Origin: an uncultured Pelosinus sp.
GTDB taxonomy: Bacteria > Bacillota > Negativicutes > UMGS1260
Length of the DNA stretch: 27,948 nucleotides
Direction: 5' to 3'
Assembly: GCA_900550105.1 (NCBI GenBank)
Contig: URQW01000039.1
Coordinates: 1-27,948 of the forward strand
The position numbers were made by a program, and so were the translations under genes. Positions 16,137 to 24,240 of this stretch are shown piece by piece. The notes beneath the pieces were generated by a model. It had not been told where the DNA came from and searched no databases. It saw only the letters and a list, made by a program, of their open reading frames with translations. The first letter of the stretch is position 1; the number at the start of each line of letters is the position of its first letter.

Positions 16137-17647
16137 CAACTTATTTTCTGTCCGATTCTTCGCCGGGTGCTCAGGCAACGCAAGAGGTTATGGCGCTTTT
16201 CGGTTTCTACCCGGTTGAAGAAAGTGCAGCTGATCTAATCATTTCGCATCAAATCAAAGACGGAGTGATACCGGAAATTACTACAGTTCTTATTGGCTAT
16301 AAAAACGGCGAGCGGCGGCAAGAATCTTGTCAGGAATCCGGCGAGATCGTAGGAAGCCGTAAGGGAGTAGAGCGAGCGATTCGTCTTTGTGTGTATCGTC
16401 TGCTTACCAACTGGACAGGGCAAGATCCTTCTCCTTGGGGAATCTTGCGTGGTGTTCGGCCGACTAAAATTGTTCGTTTGCTTGCTAGTGCCGGTCATAA
16501 TTTTGCTGAAATTCAAGCTATATTAGAACAACGTTTTCACGTACACAGCAGCGAAGCTGCTCTAGTTACAGAAATTGCTTTTCGGCAGCAGCCAATTCTT
16601 CAGGAAAATAATTCCCGTAAAATAAGCCTATACCTAGGAATTCCGTTCTGCCCGTCGCGTTGTTTTTATTGTTCTTTTCCTGGCAGCGTTCTGCCAGAAT
16701 CGGCAAAAGTGAAAACTTTCCTGCAAGCGCTTCAGGCCGATATGGATGATGCAGCAGAAGTGAATGATCGGTATCAATTAGAAGTAGATACGATTTACCT
16801 CGGCGGCGGTACGCCGACGAGCCTTGCTGCAAGTGATTTAGGCGCTTTGCTTACGAGAATTTCTGATCGCTTCATGCAAAAAGACACGCGAGAATTTACG
16901 GTAGAAGCAGGACGTCCTGATTCACTTGATGCAGAGAAAATTGCCGCCATCGCTTGTACTAAGGTCACTCGTGTCAGTGTGAATCCGCAGACTATGCAGG
17001 AAAAAACTTTAAAACGGATTGGACGAAATCATACAGTTCAGGCTATAATAGACATATTCATGAAATTTCGTCAGACAAGCTGTCTGATCAATATGGATCT
17101 GATTGCCGGCTTGCCAGGTGAATCGGTTGCTGATATGGAAAATACGCTGGAACAAATCATGGCGCTTGCTCCGGATAATCTCACTGTACACACGTTAGCA
17201 GTGAAGAAGGGCGCTTTGCTCAAAGAGCGCCTAGACGCAGATGAGCAGGCGGTGCGGTCAGCTCTGACTGATGACACTGTAGTAAAAGCGCAAGTGGCAA
17301 AAGCCGCACAAACTGCGGCAAAGCTGAGCATGGTTCCTTATTATCTATATAGGCAGAAATATATGGCGGCGCAGCTTCATAACGTGGGCTATGCGAAAGA
17401 AAACGCCTTTTGTCGTTATAATATACAAATGATGGAGCAGCAGCAGACCATTATTGGAATTGGACCAGGCGCGGCGACGAAGGCGGTGGAAAGAGAAACT
17501 TTTCGCCTGAATAGTTTTTATCATCCCAAAGATGTGAGAACTTATGAGCAGTCTTTGCCTATGTATTTGACAAAGCGGCGGCAGCTGTTAGACGATTTAT
17601 ATGAGGGCAGGCTATTCGCTGGATCAAAGGGGGAACCATCATGTTGA
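16133..17647 (+). CDS. hemZ: HemZ-type radical SAM coproporphyrinogen dehydrogenase family protein
   Basis: A 504-residue radical SAM protein of the HemN/HemZ family, linked to oxygen-independent conversion of coproporphyrinogen III in heme synthesis. The cluster motif CPSRCFYC has Cys173, Cys177 and Cys180. YLGGGTPTSL, TVEAGRPDSL and INMDLIAGLPGES follow as expected for the barrel. The N-terminal 160 residues before the radical domain are the HemZ-specific extension. Biochemical role is less sure than for HemN. The GTG start at 16133 overlaps the fur stop, and its stop overlaps hisS by 7 nt, so fur-hemZ-hisS-aspS looks like one coupled unit. Confidence 0.85.
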   Translation: MTTYFLSDSSPGAQATQEVMALFGFYPVEESAADLIISHQIKDGVIPEITTVLIGYKNGERRQESCQESGEIVGSRKGVERAIRLCVYRLLTNWTGQDPSPWGILRGVRPTKIVRLLASAGHNFAEIQAILEQRFHVHSSEAALVTEIAFRQQPILQENNSRKISLYLGIPFCPSRCFYCSFPGSVLPESAKVKTFLQALQADMDDAAEVNDRYQLEVDTIYLGGGTPTSLAASDLGALLTRISDRFMQKDTREFTVEAGRPDSLDAEKIAAIACTKVTRVSVNPQTMQEKTLKRIGRNHTVQAIIDIFMKFRQTSCLINMDLIAGLPGESVADMENTLEQIMALAPDNLTVHTLAVKKGALLKERLDADEQAVRSALTDDTVVKAQVAKAAQTAAKLSMVPYYLYRQKYMAAQLHNVGYAKENAFCRYNIQMMEQQQTIIGIGPGAATKAVERETFRLNSFYHPKDVRTYEQSLPMYLTKRRQLLDDLYEGRLFAGSKGEPSC

Positions 17648-18906
17648 CAACAAGGCCGCGAGGCACCAATGACATTTTGCCAGGCACCAGTGCCAATTGG
17701 CAGTATGTAGAAGAAATAGCTAGAGCGATCTGTCATAGTTTTGGCTATAAGGAGCTGCGTACGCCGATTTTTGAACATACGGAGCTCTTTTTGCGGGGCA
17801 TTGGTGAGACCACGGATGTTGTTTCGAAAGAAATGTATACTTTTATTGACAGAGGCGACAGAAGTATTACGCTGCGACCGGAAAATACGGCGGCGGCTGT
17901 GCGTTCTTATTTAGAAAACAAACTTTATGCGGAAACCGTACCAAGTAAACTTTTTTATATTGGTCCCATGTTTCGTTATGATCGACCGCAGGCCGGACGA
18001 CTGCGGCAGTTTCATCAGTTTGGTATTGAGGCAATTGGCGCGGCAGGTCCGCTCGTTGATGCTGAAATTATTGCCTTGGCGGTACAATTTTTCCGTAGGC
18101 TAGGACTGGATGATCTGTCTTTGTATATTAATTCTGTAGGTTGCCCTGAGTGTCGTCCGCGTTACAAAGAAAAGCTGCAGGAATTTTTACGGGATAAAGT
18201 AGCTGATTTGTGTGAAGATTGCCAAAGCCGATTCGAACGCAATCCCTTGCGAATTTTAGATTGCAAAAACGCCAAATGCGCTGCTCTGTCGCAGGGCGCG
18301 CCAGAAGTGGCTGACTGTCTTTGCGACAGCTGCCATGATCACTTTGAGGGTTTAAAAGCGTTCTTAGATAGTGCTGGTATTGCTTATACTTTAAATCCGC
18401 GTTTAGTGCGGGGGCTTGATTATTACACGAAGACGGCGTTTGAAATTCAGTATGCTCCGCTTGGCGCACAGAGCGCAGTTTGCGGCGGCGGTCGTTATGA
18501 CGGTCTCGTGGCAGAATGCGGCGGCGAATCGACGCCGGGTATTGGCTTAGCGATCGGTTTGGAACGTGTGCTGTTAGCTTTAGAAAAGCAGCAGCTTTTG
18601 CCAGGCCAAACTGAAAAAGTGGATGTCTATGTCGTTGCTTTAGGGACGGCGGCGCAGCAAAGCGCTTTTAAATTGGCTTTAGAATTGCGTGCTGCTGGTC
18701 TTTCTGTAGAAATTGATACGATGAATCGCAGTATGAAGGCGCAAATGAAGCAGGCTAATAAATTTGCTGCTTCCTATGTTGTAATTCTTGGCGAGGATGA
18801 ATTAAAATCAGGCCAAGCTGTGCTTCGTAATATGCAGTCAAGCGAGCAAAAGCAAATTGCAATAAATGAAGCTTGTCAATTGATTCAAGCTGAGATGGAG
18901 GAATAA
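17641..18906 (+). CDS. hisS: Histidine-tRNA ligase
   Basis: Charges tRNA-His. The 421-residue length is standard for bacterial class II HisRS. Motif 1 region RGTNDILPG is at the N-terminus, motif 2 FRYDRPQAGRLRQFHQFG near 116-133, and the histidine-specific RGLDYYTKTAFEI near 257-269. Motif 3 GIGLAIGLERVLLAL and a C-terminal anticodon-binding domain complete it. AAAGGGGG lies 7 nt before ATG 17641, inside the end of hemZ. No T-box leader is present because there is no room for one. Confidence 0.97.
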   Translation: MLTTRPRGTNDILPGTSANWQYVEEIARAICHSFGYKELRTPIFEHTELFLRGIGETTDVVSKEMYTFIDRGDRSITLRPENTAAAVRSYLENKLYAETVPSKLFYIGPMFRYDRPQAGRLRQFHQFGIEAIGAAGPLVDAEIIALAVQFFRRLGLDDLSLYINSVGCPECRPRYKEKLQEFLRDKVADLCEDCQSRFERNPLRILDCKNAKCAALSQGAPEVADCLCDSCHDHFEGLKAFLDSAGIAYTLNPRLVRGLDYYTKTAFEIQYAPLGAQSAVCGGGRYDGLVAECGGESTPGIGLAIGLERVLLALEKQQLLPGQTEKVDVYVVALGTAAQQSAFKLALELRAAGLSVEIDTMNRSMKAQMKQANKFAASYVVILGEDELKSGQAVLRNMQSSEQKQIAINEACQLIQAEMEE

Positions 18907-18908
18907 AA

Positions 18909-20711
18909 ATGGATACATTACAGGGTTTAAAACGCAGTCATGCCTGTACGCAGGTCACGAAAGCCGATGAAGGCAAAGATGTCGTATTATGCGGCTGGGT
19001 GTCGCGTCGCCGCGACCATGGCGGCTTGATTTTTGTAGATTTACGTGATCGTTCCGGCATTGTTCAGGTCGTTTTTTCGCCGGATCATAACCAAGAAGCT
19101 TTTACTAAAGCAGAAACGGTTCGTAATGAATATGTTCTTGCTGTGCGTGGCGTAGTTCGTTTGCGTGACGATGCTACAGTCAATACAAATTTGGCGACAG
19201 GTGCAGTCGAAGTGTATGGCGAGGAACTGCGTATTTTGAATGCTGCAGCTACACCGCCTTTTTATATTCAAGATCAAATCGATGTCGATGAAAATCTTCG
19301 TCTCAAATATCGCTATCTTGATTTGCGTCGTCCGGAAATGCAAAAAAATCTCATGCTCCGTCACCGTGTGACGAAAAGCATGCGCGATTTTTTTGATGCG
19401 AAAGATTTTGTGGAAATTGAAACTCCGATGCTGGCTAAAAGTACGCCTGAAGGCGCTCGTGATTATCTTGTGCCAAGTCGTGTTAATCCAGGAAAATTCT
19501 ATGCGTTGCCACAGTCCCCTCAGACTTTCAAGCAACTTTTAATGGTTGCTGGTATGGAACGGTATTTTCAGATTGTCCGTTGTTTCCGCGACGAAGATCT
19601 TCGTGCCGACAGACAGCCTGAATTTACGCAGCTTGATATTGAAATGTCCTTTATTGATCGTGATGAAATTTTGGCAATTATGGAAGAAATGGTTGCCAAA
19701 CTCTTTAAAGAAGCGATTGGCGCTGACGTTGCGTATCCTTTTGCCCGCTTGACCTATGAAGAGGCCATGAATCGTTATGGCAGCGATAAGCCTGATACAC
19801 GCTTCGGCATGGAGCTTGTCGATCTGTCCGAAACGATCAAGGGATCTAATTTCAAGGTTTTTGAAAATATTTTGGCTGATGGCGGCCAAGTGAAAGCGAT
19901 TACCGTAAAAGGCCATGCCGCAATCCCGCGTCGTGAACTCGACGGTCTCGTAGACTATGTAGCAATTTATGGCGCCAAGGGACTTGCTTGGATGTGCTGT
20001 AATGAAGACGGTATAAAATCACCAATTGCTAAGTTCTTCTCAGAAGAGATGCTTGCGGCCATTCAACAAACCGCTCAAGCTGAAACTGGCGATTTGATTC
20101 TTTTTGTAGCAGATAAACCGGCTGTTGTTGCTGCCGCTCTAGGCCAATTGCGTCTGGAAATGGCTCGCCGTCTTGACCTGATTGATCCGAATAAACTCAA
20201 TTTCCTTTGGGTTGTTGATTTCCCGATGTTTGAATATGATGAAGAAGAAAAACGTTATGTAGCGATGCATCATCCATTCACTTCGCCGCGTGATGAAGAT
20301 ATTCAATATTTGACGACAGATCCTAGTAAAGTGAAAGCAAAAGCTTATGATATGGTTTTAAATGGCACGGAAATCGGCGGCGGCAGTATTCGTATTTATA
20401 ACCGCGATTTACAAGAAAAAACCTTTGAAGCGATCGGCTTTACCAAAGAAGCTGCCTATGATAAATTCGGCTTCCTCCTTGACGCTTTCGAATATGGCAC
20501 ACCGCCCCATGGTGGTATTGCTTTTGGTTTGGATCGTCTTGTTATGATTATGGCCAAACGAGCTTCCATTCGTGATGTTATTGCTTTCCCCAAAACGCAA
20601 AGTGCCATTGATCCAATGACACAAGCGCCGTCAGAAGTTGCTGAAAAACAATTAAAAGAGCTTTCCATTCGGACGAGCGTACTGAAAAAGAAAGCTATGC
20701 CGCAGGAATAA
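18909..20711 (+). CDS. aspS: Aspartate-tRNA ligase
   Basis: Charges tRNA-Asp. The 600-residue length and an inserted GAD domain (about 285-420) mark the bacterial-type AspRS. The N-terminal OB domain has GWVSRRRDHGGLIFVDLRDR. Motif 2 is FRDEDLRADRQPEFTQLD, and motif 3 is GIAFGLDRLVMIM near 530-542. GGAGGAATAAAA precedes ATG 18909, which is 2 nt after the hisS stop. Whether it also charges tRNA-Asn cannot be judged from this window. A 6S RNA gene follows. Confidence 0.97.
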   Translation: MDTLQGLKRSHACTQVTKADEGKDVVLCGWVSRRRDHGGLIFVDLRDRSGIVQVVFSPDHNQEAFTKAETVRNEYVLAVRGVVRLRDDATVNTNLATGAVEVYGEELRILNAAATPPFYIQDQIDVDENLRLKYRYLDLRRPEMQKNLMLRHRVTKSMRDFFDAKDFVEIETPMLAKSTPEGARDYLVPSRVNPGKFYALPQSPQTFKQLLMVAGMERYFQIVRCFRDEDLRADRQPEFTQLDIEMSFIDRDEILAIMEEMVAKLFKEAIGADVAYPFARLTYEEAMNRYGSDKPDTRFGMELVDLSETIKGSNFKVFENILADGGQVKAITVKGHAAIPRRELDGLVDYVAIYGAKGLAWMCCNEDGIKSPIAKFFSEEMLAAIQQTAQAETGDLILFVADKPAVVAAALGQLRLEMARRLDLIDPNKLNFLWVVDFPMFEYDEEEKRYVAMHHPFTSPRDEDIQYLTTDPSKVKAKAYDMVLNGTEIGGGSIRIYNRDLQEKTFEAIGFTKEAAYDKFGFLLDAFEYGTPPHGGIAFGLDRLVMIMAKRASIRDVIAFPKTQSAIDPMTQAPSEVAEKQLKELSIRTSVLKKKAMPQE

Positions 20712-20729
20712 ACTTCCACGACGGTAAGC

Positions 20730-20758
20730 TTGCAATTTGCTGTAGATTCTGATAATAT
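20730..20758 (+). promoter_or_regulatory. Probable sigma-A promoter for 6S RNA
   Basis: TTGCAA at 20730-20735 is followed by GATAATAT at 20751-20758 (GATAAT with a 15-nt spacer or TAATAT with 17). Transcription would start shortly before the 6S closing stem, which supports it. Confidence 0.5.
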
Positions 20759-20775
20759 TAAGACAATGTAACAAC

Positions 20776-20953
20776 AAAGTTTCCTGCTGTGTGCGTTTGT
20801 TGCTGGTGTTTTGAGCCAACACAGTTACATTGGGAATTGCGCTCTTGCTGCAGCGTAGATGCCTTGCTTGCAAGGACCTATCAAACAGAAAGGCCTTTAC
20901 CCACCTGCCTAGGGCAGGTTCAAAACATTGGTTATACGGCACAGCGGGGTAAA
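20776..20953 (+). ncRNA. ssrS: 6S RNA
   Basis: 6S RNA binds the housekeeping RNA polymerase by imitating an open promoter. The gene-free stretch 20712-21110 holds a long irregular hairpin of the right size (about 178 nt). The closing stem is CCTGCTGTG (20783-20791) with CACAGCGGG (20940-20948); an inner stem is TTTTGAGCC (20809-20817) with GGTTCAAAA (20917-20925). A hairpin CCTTGC-TT-GCAAGG (20862-20875) lies near the apex, and ACCTGCC/GGCAGGT on the 3' side. The place directly after aspS is the same as B. subtilis bsrA as I recall it. Exact ends are estimates. A strong terminator follows at once. Confidence 0.82.
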
Positions 20954-21003
20954 AAGCAACCTCTTTATGGTGATTTATCACCACAAAGAGGTTGCTTTTA
21001 TTT
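20952..21003 (+). terminator. Rho-independent terminator after 6S RNA
   Basis: A 15-bp stem (AAAAGCAACCTCTTT at 20952-20966 with AAAGAGGTTGCTTTT at 20985-20999) is capped by a second stem GGTGAT-TT-ATCACC (20969-20982). A T-rich tail follows. The A-rich 5' arm makes it possibly bidirectional. Confidence 0.9.
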
Positions 21004-21011
21004 GTCTTCGA

Positions 21012-21040
21012 TTGACGTTATGTGGAAATTCATGTAAACT
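21012..21040 (+). promoter_or_regulatory. Candidate promoter for the chemoreceptor gene
   Basis: TTGACG at 21012-21017 and TAAACT at 21035-21040 are separated by 17 nt. The -35 matches five of six and the -10 four of six sigma-A positions. No clear sigma-D (flagellar) promoter is seen in the leader. Confidence 0.45.
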
Positions 21041-21110
21041 TAAGGTGAGTAATTAGAAAATTTGTATTTTACTGAATAGACCTAGCGATGGAGAAAAGAG
21101 GTAGAAGCGA

Positions 21111-23093
21111 ATGTTGAAAATGAATAGTATTAAGGCTAAGCTTTCTCTAGTCATGTTGCTCATTATGATTGTCTCTCTTTGTACTTTAGGTGGAATTAAT
21201 TATTGGAATGCCCGTAAGATCGTGATTGAAGACGCCGAAAGTAATTTACAGACTTTGGCTCTGAATTATTCGGACAAGTTGGGATTCTGGGTGGAAAAAC
21301 GTAAAGCTGAGATGACGATGCTGGCGAATAGCCCAATTCTTGTAGCAGGCAATAAAGAAGAAATTATTCGCTATATGCAAAGTGAAAGCAAGCGCAATCC
21401 TGCTTACTCCCGGTTTCTAGTAGCCGATCTAAATGGGAATACTTATTATAGCAATGGGGCTGTGGCCAATATTGGCGATCGGGATTATTTTAAACAGTCA
21501 AAGGCAGGAAAGACCGTAATTTCTGATCCTGTTGTTTCGAAAGTAGATGGTAAGCTAGTGGCTGTTGTCAGCACTCCGATTATGAAAAATGGTGCTGTTG
21601 TGGCTGTTATGGGCGGTACGCTTTCAATGGATGAAGTTTCAGCGATTATTACAGCGATTAAAGTAGGCGATTCCGGCTATGCCTACTTAAAGCAAAACGA
21701 CGGATTTACTATAGCTCATCCTGATCCGAATACCATATTGAAAAATAATCCGTTGACAGAGGCTGGCACTGATCCATCCTTAAAAGCAATGACCGAAAAA
21801 ATGGTGCGTGGAGAAACTGGGCTTGATCAATATGTTTATAAAGGCGAGAAAAAATATGTTGCTTATGCGCCTGTACCAGAAACAACTTGGAGTTTAGCTG
21901 TGAATGCTCCTGTCAGTGAGGTTACGGGAAAAGTTATTTCGCTCATGTGGACATCGCTGTTTATTGTTCTGCTTTGTTTAGTTATAGTAGCTGTTTTAGT
22001 TCATTTATTTGCTAAAAAAGTGGCAGCGCCGATTGAAGCTTTAACTGGTTTTGCCCAATCGATTGCGCAAGGCGATTTGACAAAAAACGATTTAGCCGTA
22101 CAGTCTGATGATGAAATTGGTCGGCTTGGTCTTTCTTTTCAGGCTATGGCGCAGAATCTGCGGCATTTGATCAAGCAGGTCAGTGGATCGGCCGAGCAAG
22201 TATCGCTTTCGGCGCAAGATTTAACTACGAGCTCAGAGCAGTCGGCCGCAGCCGTAAATCAAGTAGCAACGTCGATTTCCGATGTTGCACAAGGGGCGCA
22301 GCATCAGCTTATGGCAGTGGCTAAAGCAATGAATGCGGTTGAAAAAATGTCTGGTGGTATTGATGTTATCGCAAGTGATGCGGGAAATGTAGCCGAGGAA
22401 GCGTTGCGTACGGCCTCCATGGCTAAAGAAGGCAGCTCTTCTGCCGAAAAAGCTATTATGCAGATGAACAAAATCGAACAGATTGTGGCTGCGTTGGCAG
22501 AAGTCATTGATAAGTTGGGAAGTAACTCCAAAGTTATCGGTCAAATTGTTGATACGATTTCCGGGATCGCCGGACAAACGAACTTACTAGCGCTAAATGC
22601 CGCCATTGAAGCGGCTCGAGCTGGCGATCAAGGCCGCGGTTTTGCCGTAGTTGCCGAAGAAGTTAGAAAACTGGCTGAGCAGTCGCAAGAATCGGCGAAA
22701 CAAATTGCCGATCTGATCGGCGAAATTCAGCTTGATACAGATAAAGCTGTTGTCGCTATGCAGCAAGGAAGCGGCGAGGTTCGATTAGGTGCTGATTTAG
22801 TTGGCACAAGCGGATCTGTATTTCAAAATATTGCCGAACAGATTGACCAATCGGCGAAGCAGGCCGCTTCCATTTCGGAAACGATACAGGCTATGGCCAG
22901 TGGGAGTCGTGAAATTGTCGCTTCTGTGAAGGAAATTGATGAACTTAGTAAACTGGCTTCAGGCCGCGCTCAAACTGTATCAGCGACTACGGAGGAACAA
23001 TCGGCGTTTATGGAAGAAATTGCTGCCGCCAGTCAAAAATTAGTGACCATGTCAGGCGATCTAGAAGAAGCGGTTCGGAAATTCCGAGTTTAA
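21111..23093 (+). CDS. Methyl-accepting chemotaxis protein with Cache sensor
   Basis: A 660-residue transmembrane chemoreceptor. Helix 1 is at about 12-32, then an extracytoplasmic double-Cache-like sensor (35-270, with GDRDYFKQSKAG and VVSTPIMKNGAVVAVMGG), helix 2 at about 278-302, a HAMP domain (303-356) and a long coiled-coil signalling domain. The conserved hairpin tip (IAGQTNLLALNAAIEAARAG) is present. The C-terminus ends in KFRV with no NWETF-like CheR tether. The ligand is not evident. AAGAGG at 21096-21101 supports ATG 21111. The gene stands alone between two terminators; che genes are not in this window. Confidence 0.93.
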   Translation: MLKMNSIKAKLSLVMLLIMIVSLCTLGGINYWNARKIVIEDAESNLQTLALNYSDKLGFWVEKRKAEMTMLANSPILVAGNKEEIIRYMQSESKRNPAYSRFLVADLNGNTYYSNGAVANIGDRDYFKQSKAGKTVISDPVVSKVDGKLVAVVSTPIMKNGAVVAVMGGTLSMDEVSAIITAIKVGDSGYAYLKQNDGFTIAHPDPNTILKNNPLTEAGTDPSLKAMTEKMVRGETGLDQYVYKGEKKYVAYAPVPETTWSLAVNAPVSEVTGKVISLMWTSLFIVLLCLVIVAVLVHLFAKKVAAPIEALTGFAQSIAQGDLTKNDLAVQSDDEIGRLGLSFQAMAQNLRHLIKQVSGSAEQVSLSAQDLTTSSEQSAAAVNQVATSISDVAQGAQHQLMAVAKAMNAVEKMSGGIDVIASDAGNVAEEALRTASMAKEGSSSAEKAIMQMNKIEQIVAALAEVIDKLGSNSKVIGQIVDTISGIAGQTNLLALNAAIEAARAGDQGRGFAVVAEEVRKLAEQSQESAKQIADLIGEIQLDTDKAVVAMQQGSGEVRLGADLVGTSGSVFQNIAEQIDQSAKQAASISETIQAMASGSREIVASVKEIDELSKLASGRAQTVSATTEEQSAFMEEIAAASQKLVTMSGDLEEAVRKFRV

Positions 23094-23108
23094 AAGATCT
23101 TGACAAGC

Positions 23109-23143
23109 AAAAATCCCTGGACATTTGGTCCGGGGATTTTTTT
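23109..23143. terminator. Terminator after the chemoreceptor gene, probably bidirectional
   Basis: AAAAATCCC-T-GGAC (23109-23122) pairs with GTCC-G-GGGATTTTT (23128-23140), with one T-G pair, followed by T to 23143. The A-tract on the other side lets it also stop transcripts of the convergent minus-strand gene. Confidence 0.85.
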
Positions 23144-23207
23144 GTAGGGGATGGGCTGTGTTTTTAGCAAGAATGCTTCGTGTCGCCATTTTTTCTTTAT
23201 GCAATTA

Positions 23208-24032
23208 CTATTCTTGCCAAAAGGTTACGTCAAGGGGATTACGGTCCACAAGTCGTTTATAACTATATTGCGGATAGCCTGCCATAATGGCGCCTGTAAC
23301 AACTACGCCTGCAGGCAGGTGTAAGAGTGAGAGCAGCGGGGGATATTCGGCGCTGGCGCAGGCTTCGAAAAATCCGGCCCAACAACTGCCCAAGCCAAGC
23401 GTTGGCGCATAAAGTTCGGCATAGGCGAGTGAGAAGTGCGTGTTGTCACGCCCACGCGCTGCATGAATTTTTTTAGCCATAGCAATAATTAGGCAAGGAG
23501 CATTGCGCAAAATGACATCTTGTTTTGTAGTGCGATACGTTTTTACGGTTCCTTTAAAGTAGGATGCCCAGGCTGAGTTTGCCGCAATTTCTTCCTCCAT
23601 CCAGGAAATGACCGCTTCGGTGATTTGTGCTAAAACTTTTTTTTCATCAATGATGAGATAGGAAACTCCTTGGGCATTGCTGCCTGTTGGCGCTAAACGA
23701 GCGGCGTCAAGTAATTCTAACAATTGGTTTCGCTCAACTGTTTTTTCTTGGTAGCAGCGAATTGAACGGCGGCTGCGCAAAAATTGTTTGGCAGCAGCCG
23801 CTGTTATTTTATGAGATTTATCAATAAACGGCTGTTTTTCTAGTGGTGCATGACGGTGGTCTAACGCGCTAGTTGGGCAGACGGCGCTGCAGTGCCCGCA
23901 GGCGATGCACCGCCTGCTCACAGCGTGAGGGCCGTCTTCTTTCGTAACGGCAATAACCGACGTGGGACAGACAGCAGCGCAGGCGCCGCAACGAATACAC
24001 TTTTCCTGATCAATCGTAAACAATTTTAACAT
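23208..24032 (-). CDS. Ferredoxin-nitroreductase fusion protein
   Basis: A 274-residue protein with an N-terminal bacterial two-[4Fe-4S] ferredoxin domain: CIRCGACAAVCP (Cys12, 15, 18, 22) and CIACGHCSAVCP (Cys42, 45, 48, 52). An FMN-dependent nitroreductase domain follows from about residue 85, beginning RSRRSIRCYQEKTV and including APTGSNAQ. It probably passes electrons from a low-potential donor through the clusters to flavin; the substrate is unknown. The start ATG at 24032 has AAAGGA 7 nt upstream; an upstream in-frame TTG at 24053 precedes that site and is rejected. It is the only minus-strand gene in the window and is divergent from the ABC operon. Confidence 0.88.
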   Translation of the reverse strand: MLKLFTIDQEKCIRCGACAAVCPTSVIAVTKEDGPHAVSRRCIACGHCSAVCPTSALDHRHAPLEKQPFIDKSHKITAAAAKQFLRSRRSIRCYQEKTVERNQLLELLDAARLAPTGSNAQGVSYLIIDEKKVLAQITEAVISWMEEEIAANSAWASYFKGTVKTYRTTKQDVILRNAPCLIIAMAKKIHAARGRDNTHFSLAYAELYAPTLGLGSCWAGFFEACASAEYPPLLSLLHLPAGVVVTGAIMAGYPQYSYKRLVDRNPLDVTFWQE

Positions 24033-24101
24033 GATAAAATCCTTTCTTTGCAATACGTCTATAAAGAATGAAATGAGTAATTGCGTTTAAGTGATTTTTA
24101 A

Positions 24102-24130
24102 ATTATATTATTTGATTTTATCAAGGTCAA
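24102..24130 (-). promoter_or_regulatory. Sigma-A promoter for the ferredoxin-nitroreductase gene
   Basis: On the minus strand, TTGACC (24130-24125) and TATAAT (24107-24102) are separated by exactly 17 nt. The -10 is perfect and the -35 matches five of six. The start point would be near 24095, about 63 nt before the ATG. Confidence 0.75.
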
Positions 24131-24163
24131 TTTATTTTTGTCAACAGAGGCTTTGCTCAGCAC

Positions 24164-24190
24164 TTGACAAAAAAGGTGAGAATTTATACC
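24164..24190 (+). promoter_or_regulatory. Promoter for the ABC importer operon
   Basis: TTGACA at 24164-24169 is perfect; TATACC at 24185-24190 is a partial -10 with a short 15-nt spacer. The -35 box forms a 7-bp inverted repeat with a TTGTCAA at 24138-24144, so the divergent promoters are close together. Confidence 0.5.
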
Positions 24191-24205
24191 CTAATAGGTG
24201 AGAAT
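24174..24205 (+). repeat. 10-bp direct repeat in the ABC operon promoter
   Basis: AGGTGAGAAT occurs at 24174-24183 and again at 24196-24205, 22 bp apart (about two helical turns). The first copy lies between -35 and -10 and the second near the likely start point. This is the usual layout for a cooperative repressor. Confidence 0.6.
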
Positions 24206-24213
24206 GATTCTAA
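24199..24213. promoter_or_regulatory. Fur/PerR-like 7-1-7 operator candidate
   Basis: TGAGAATGATTCTAA matches the Fur 7-1-7 pattern TGATAAT-N-ATTATCA at 11 of 14 positions and the PerR pattern equally well. It overlaps the likely transcription start of the ABC operon. A Fur-family gene lies in this window at 15696-16136, but no direct link is shown. Confidence 0.45.
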
Positions 24214-24240
24214 ATTAGCCATAAAAGGGGAATCTTAGTT

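Noticed and set aside
17500..17640. T-box leader before hisS
   Set aside because: The hemZ coding sequence runs through this region and overlaps hisS, so there is no leader to hold a T-box.
18128..18469. A 113-residue minus-strand open frame
   Set aside because: It is a shadow of hisS without a ribosome site or family features.
19041..19535. A 164-residue open frame on the minus strand
   Set aside because: It is a shadow of aspS, whose protein motifs are unmistakable in the + frame.
20789..21037. An 82-residue open frame on the + strand after aspS
   Set aside because: It lies over the 6S RNA and its terminator, has no ribosome site and its product is low-complexity Cys/Gln-rich; the RNA structure explains the sequence better.
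21040..21110. Flagellar sigma-D promoter before the chemoreceptor
   Set aside because: No GCCGATAA-like -10 was seen in the leader; only a weak sigma-A type promoter is supportable.
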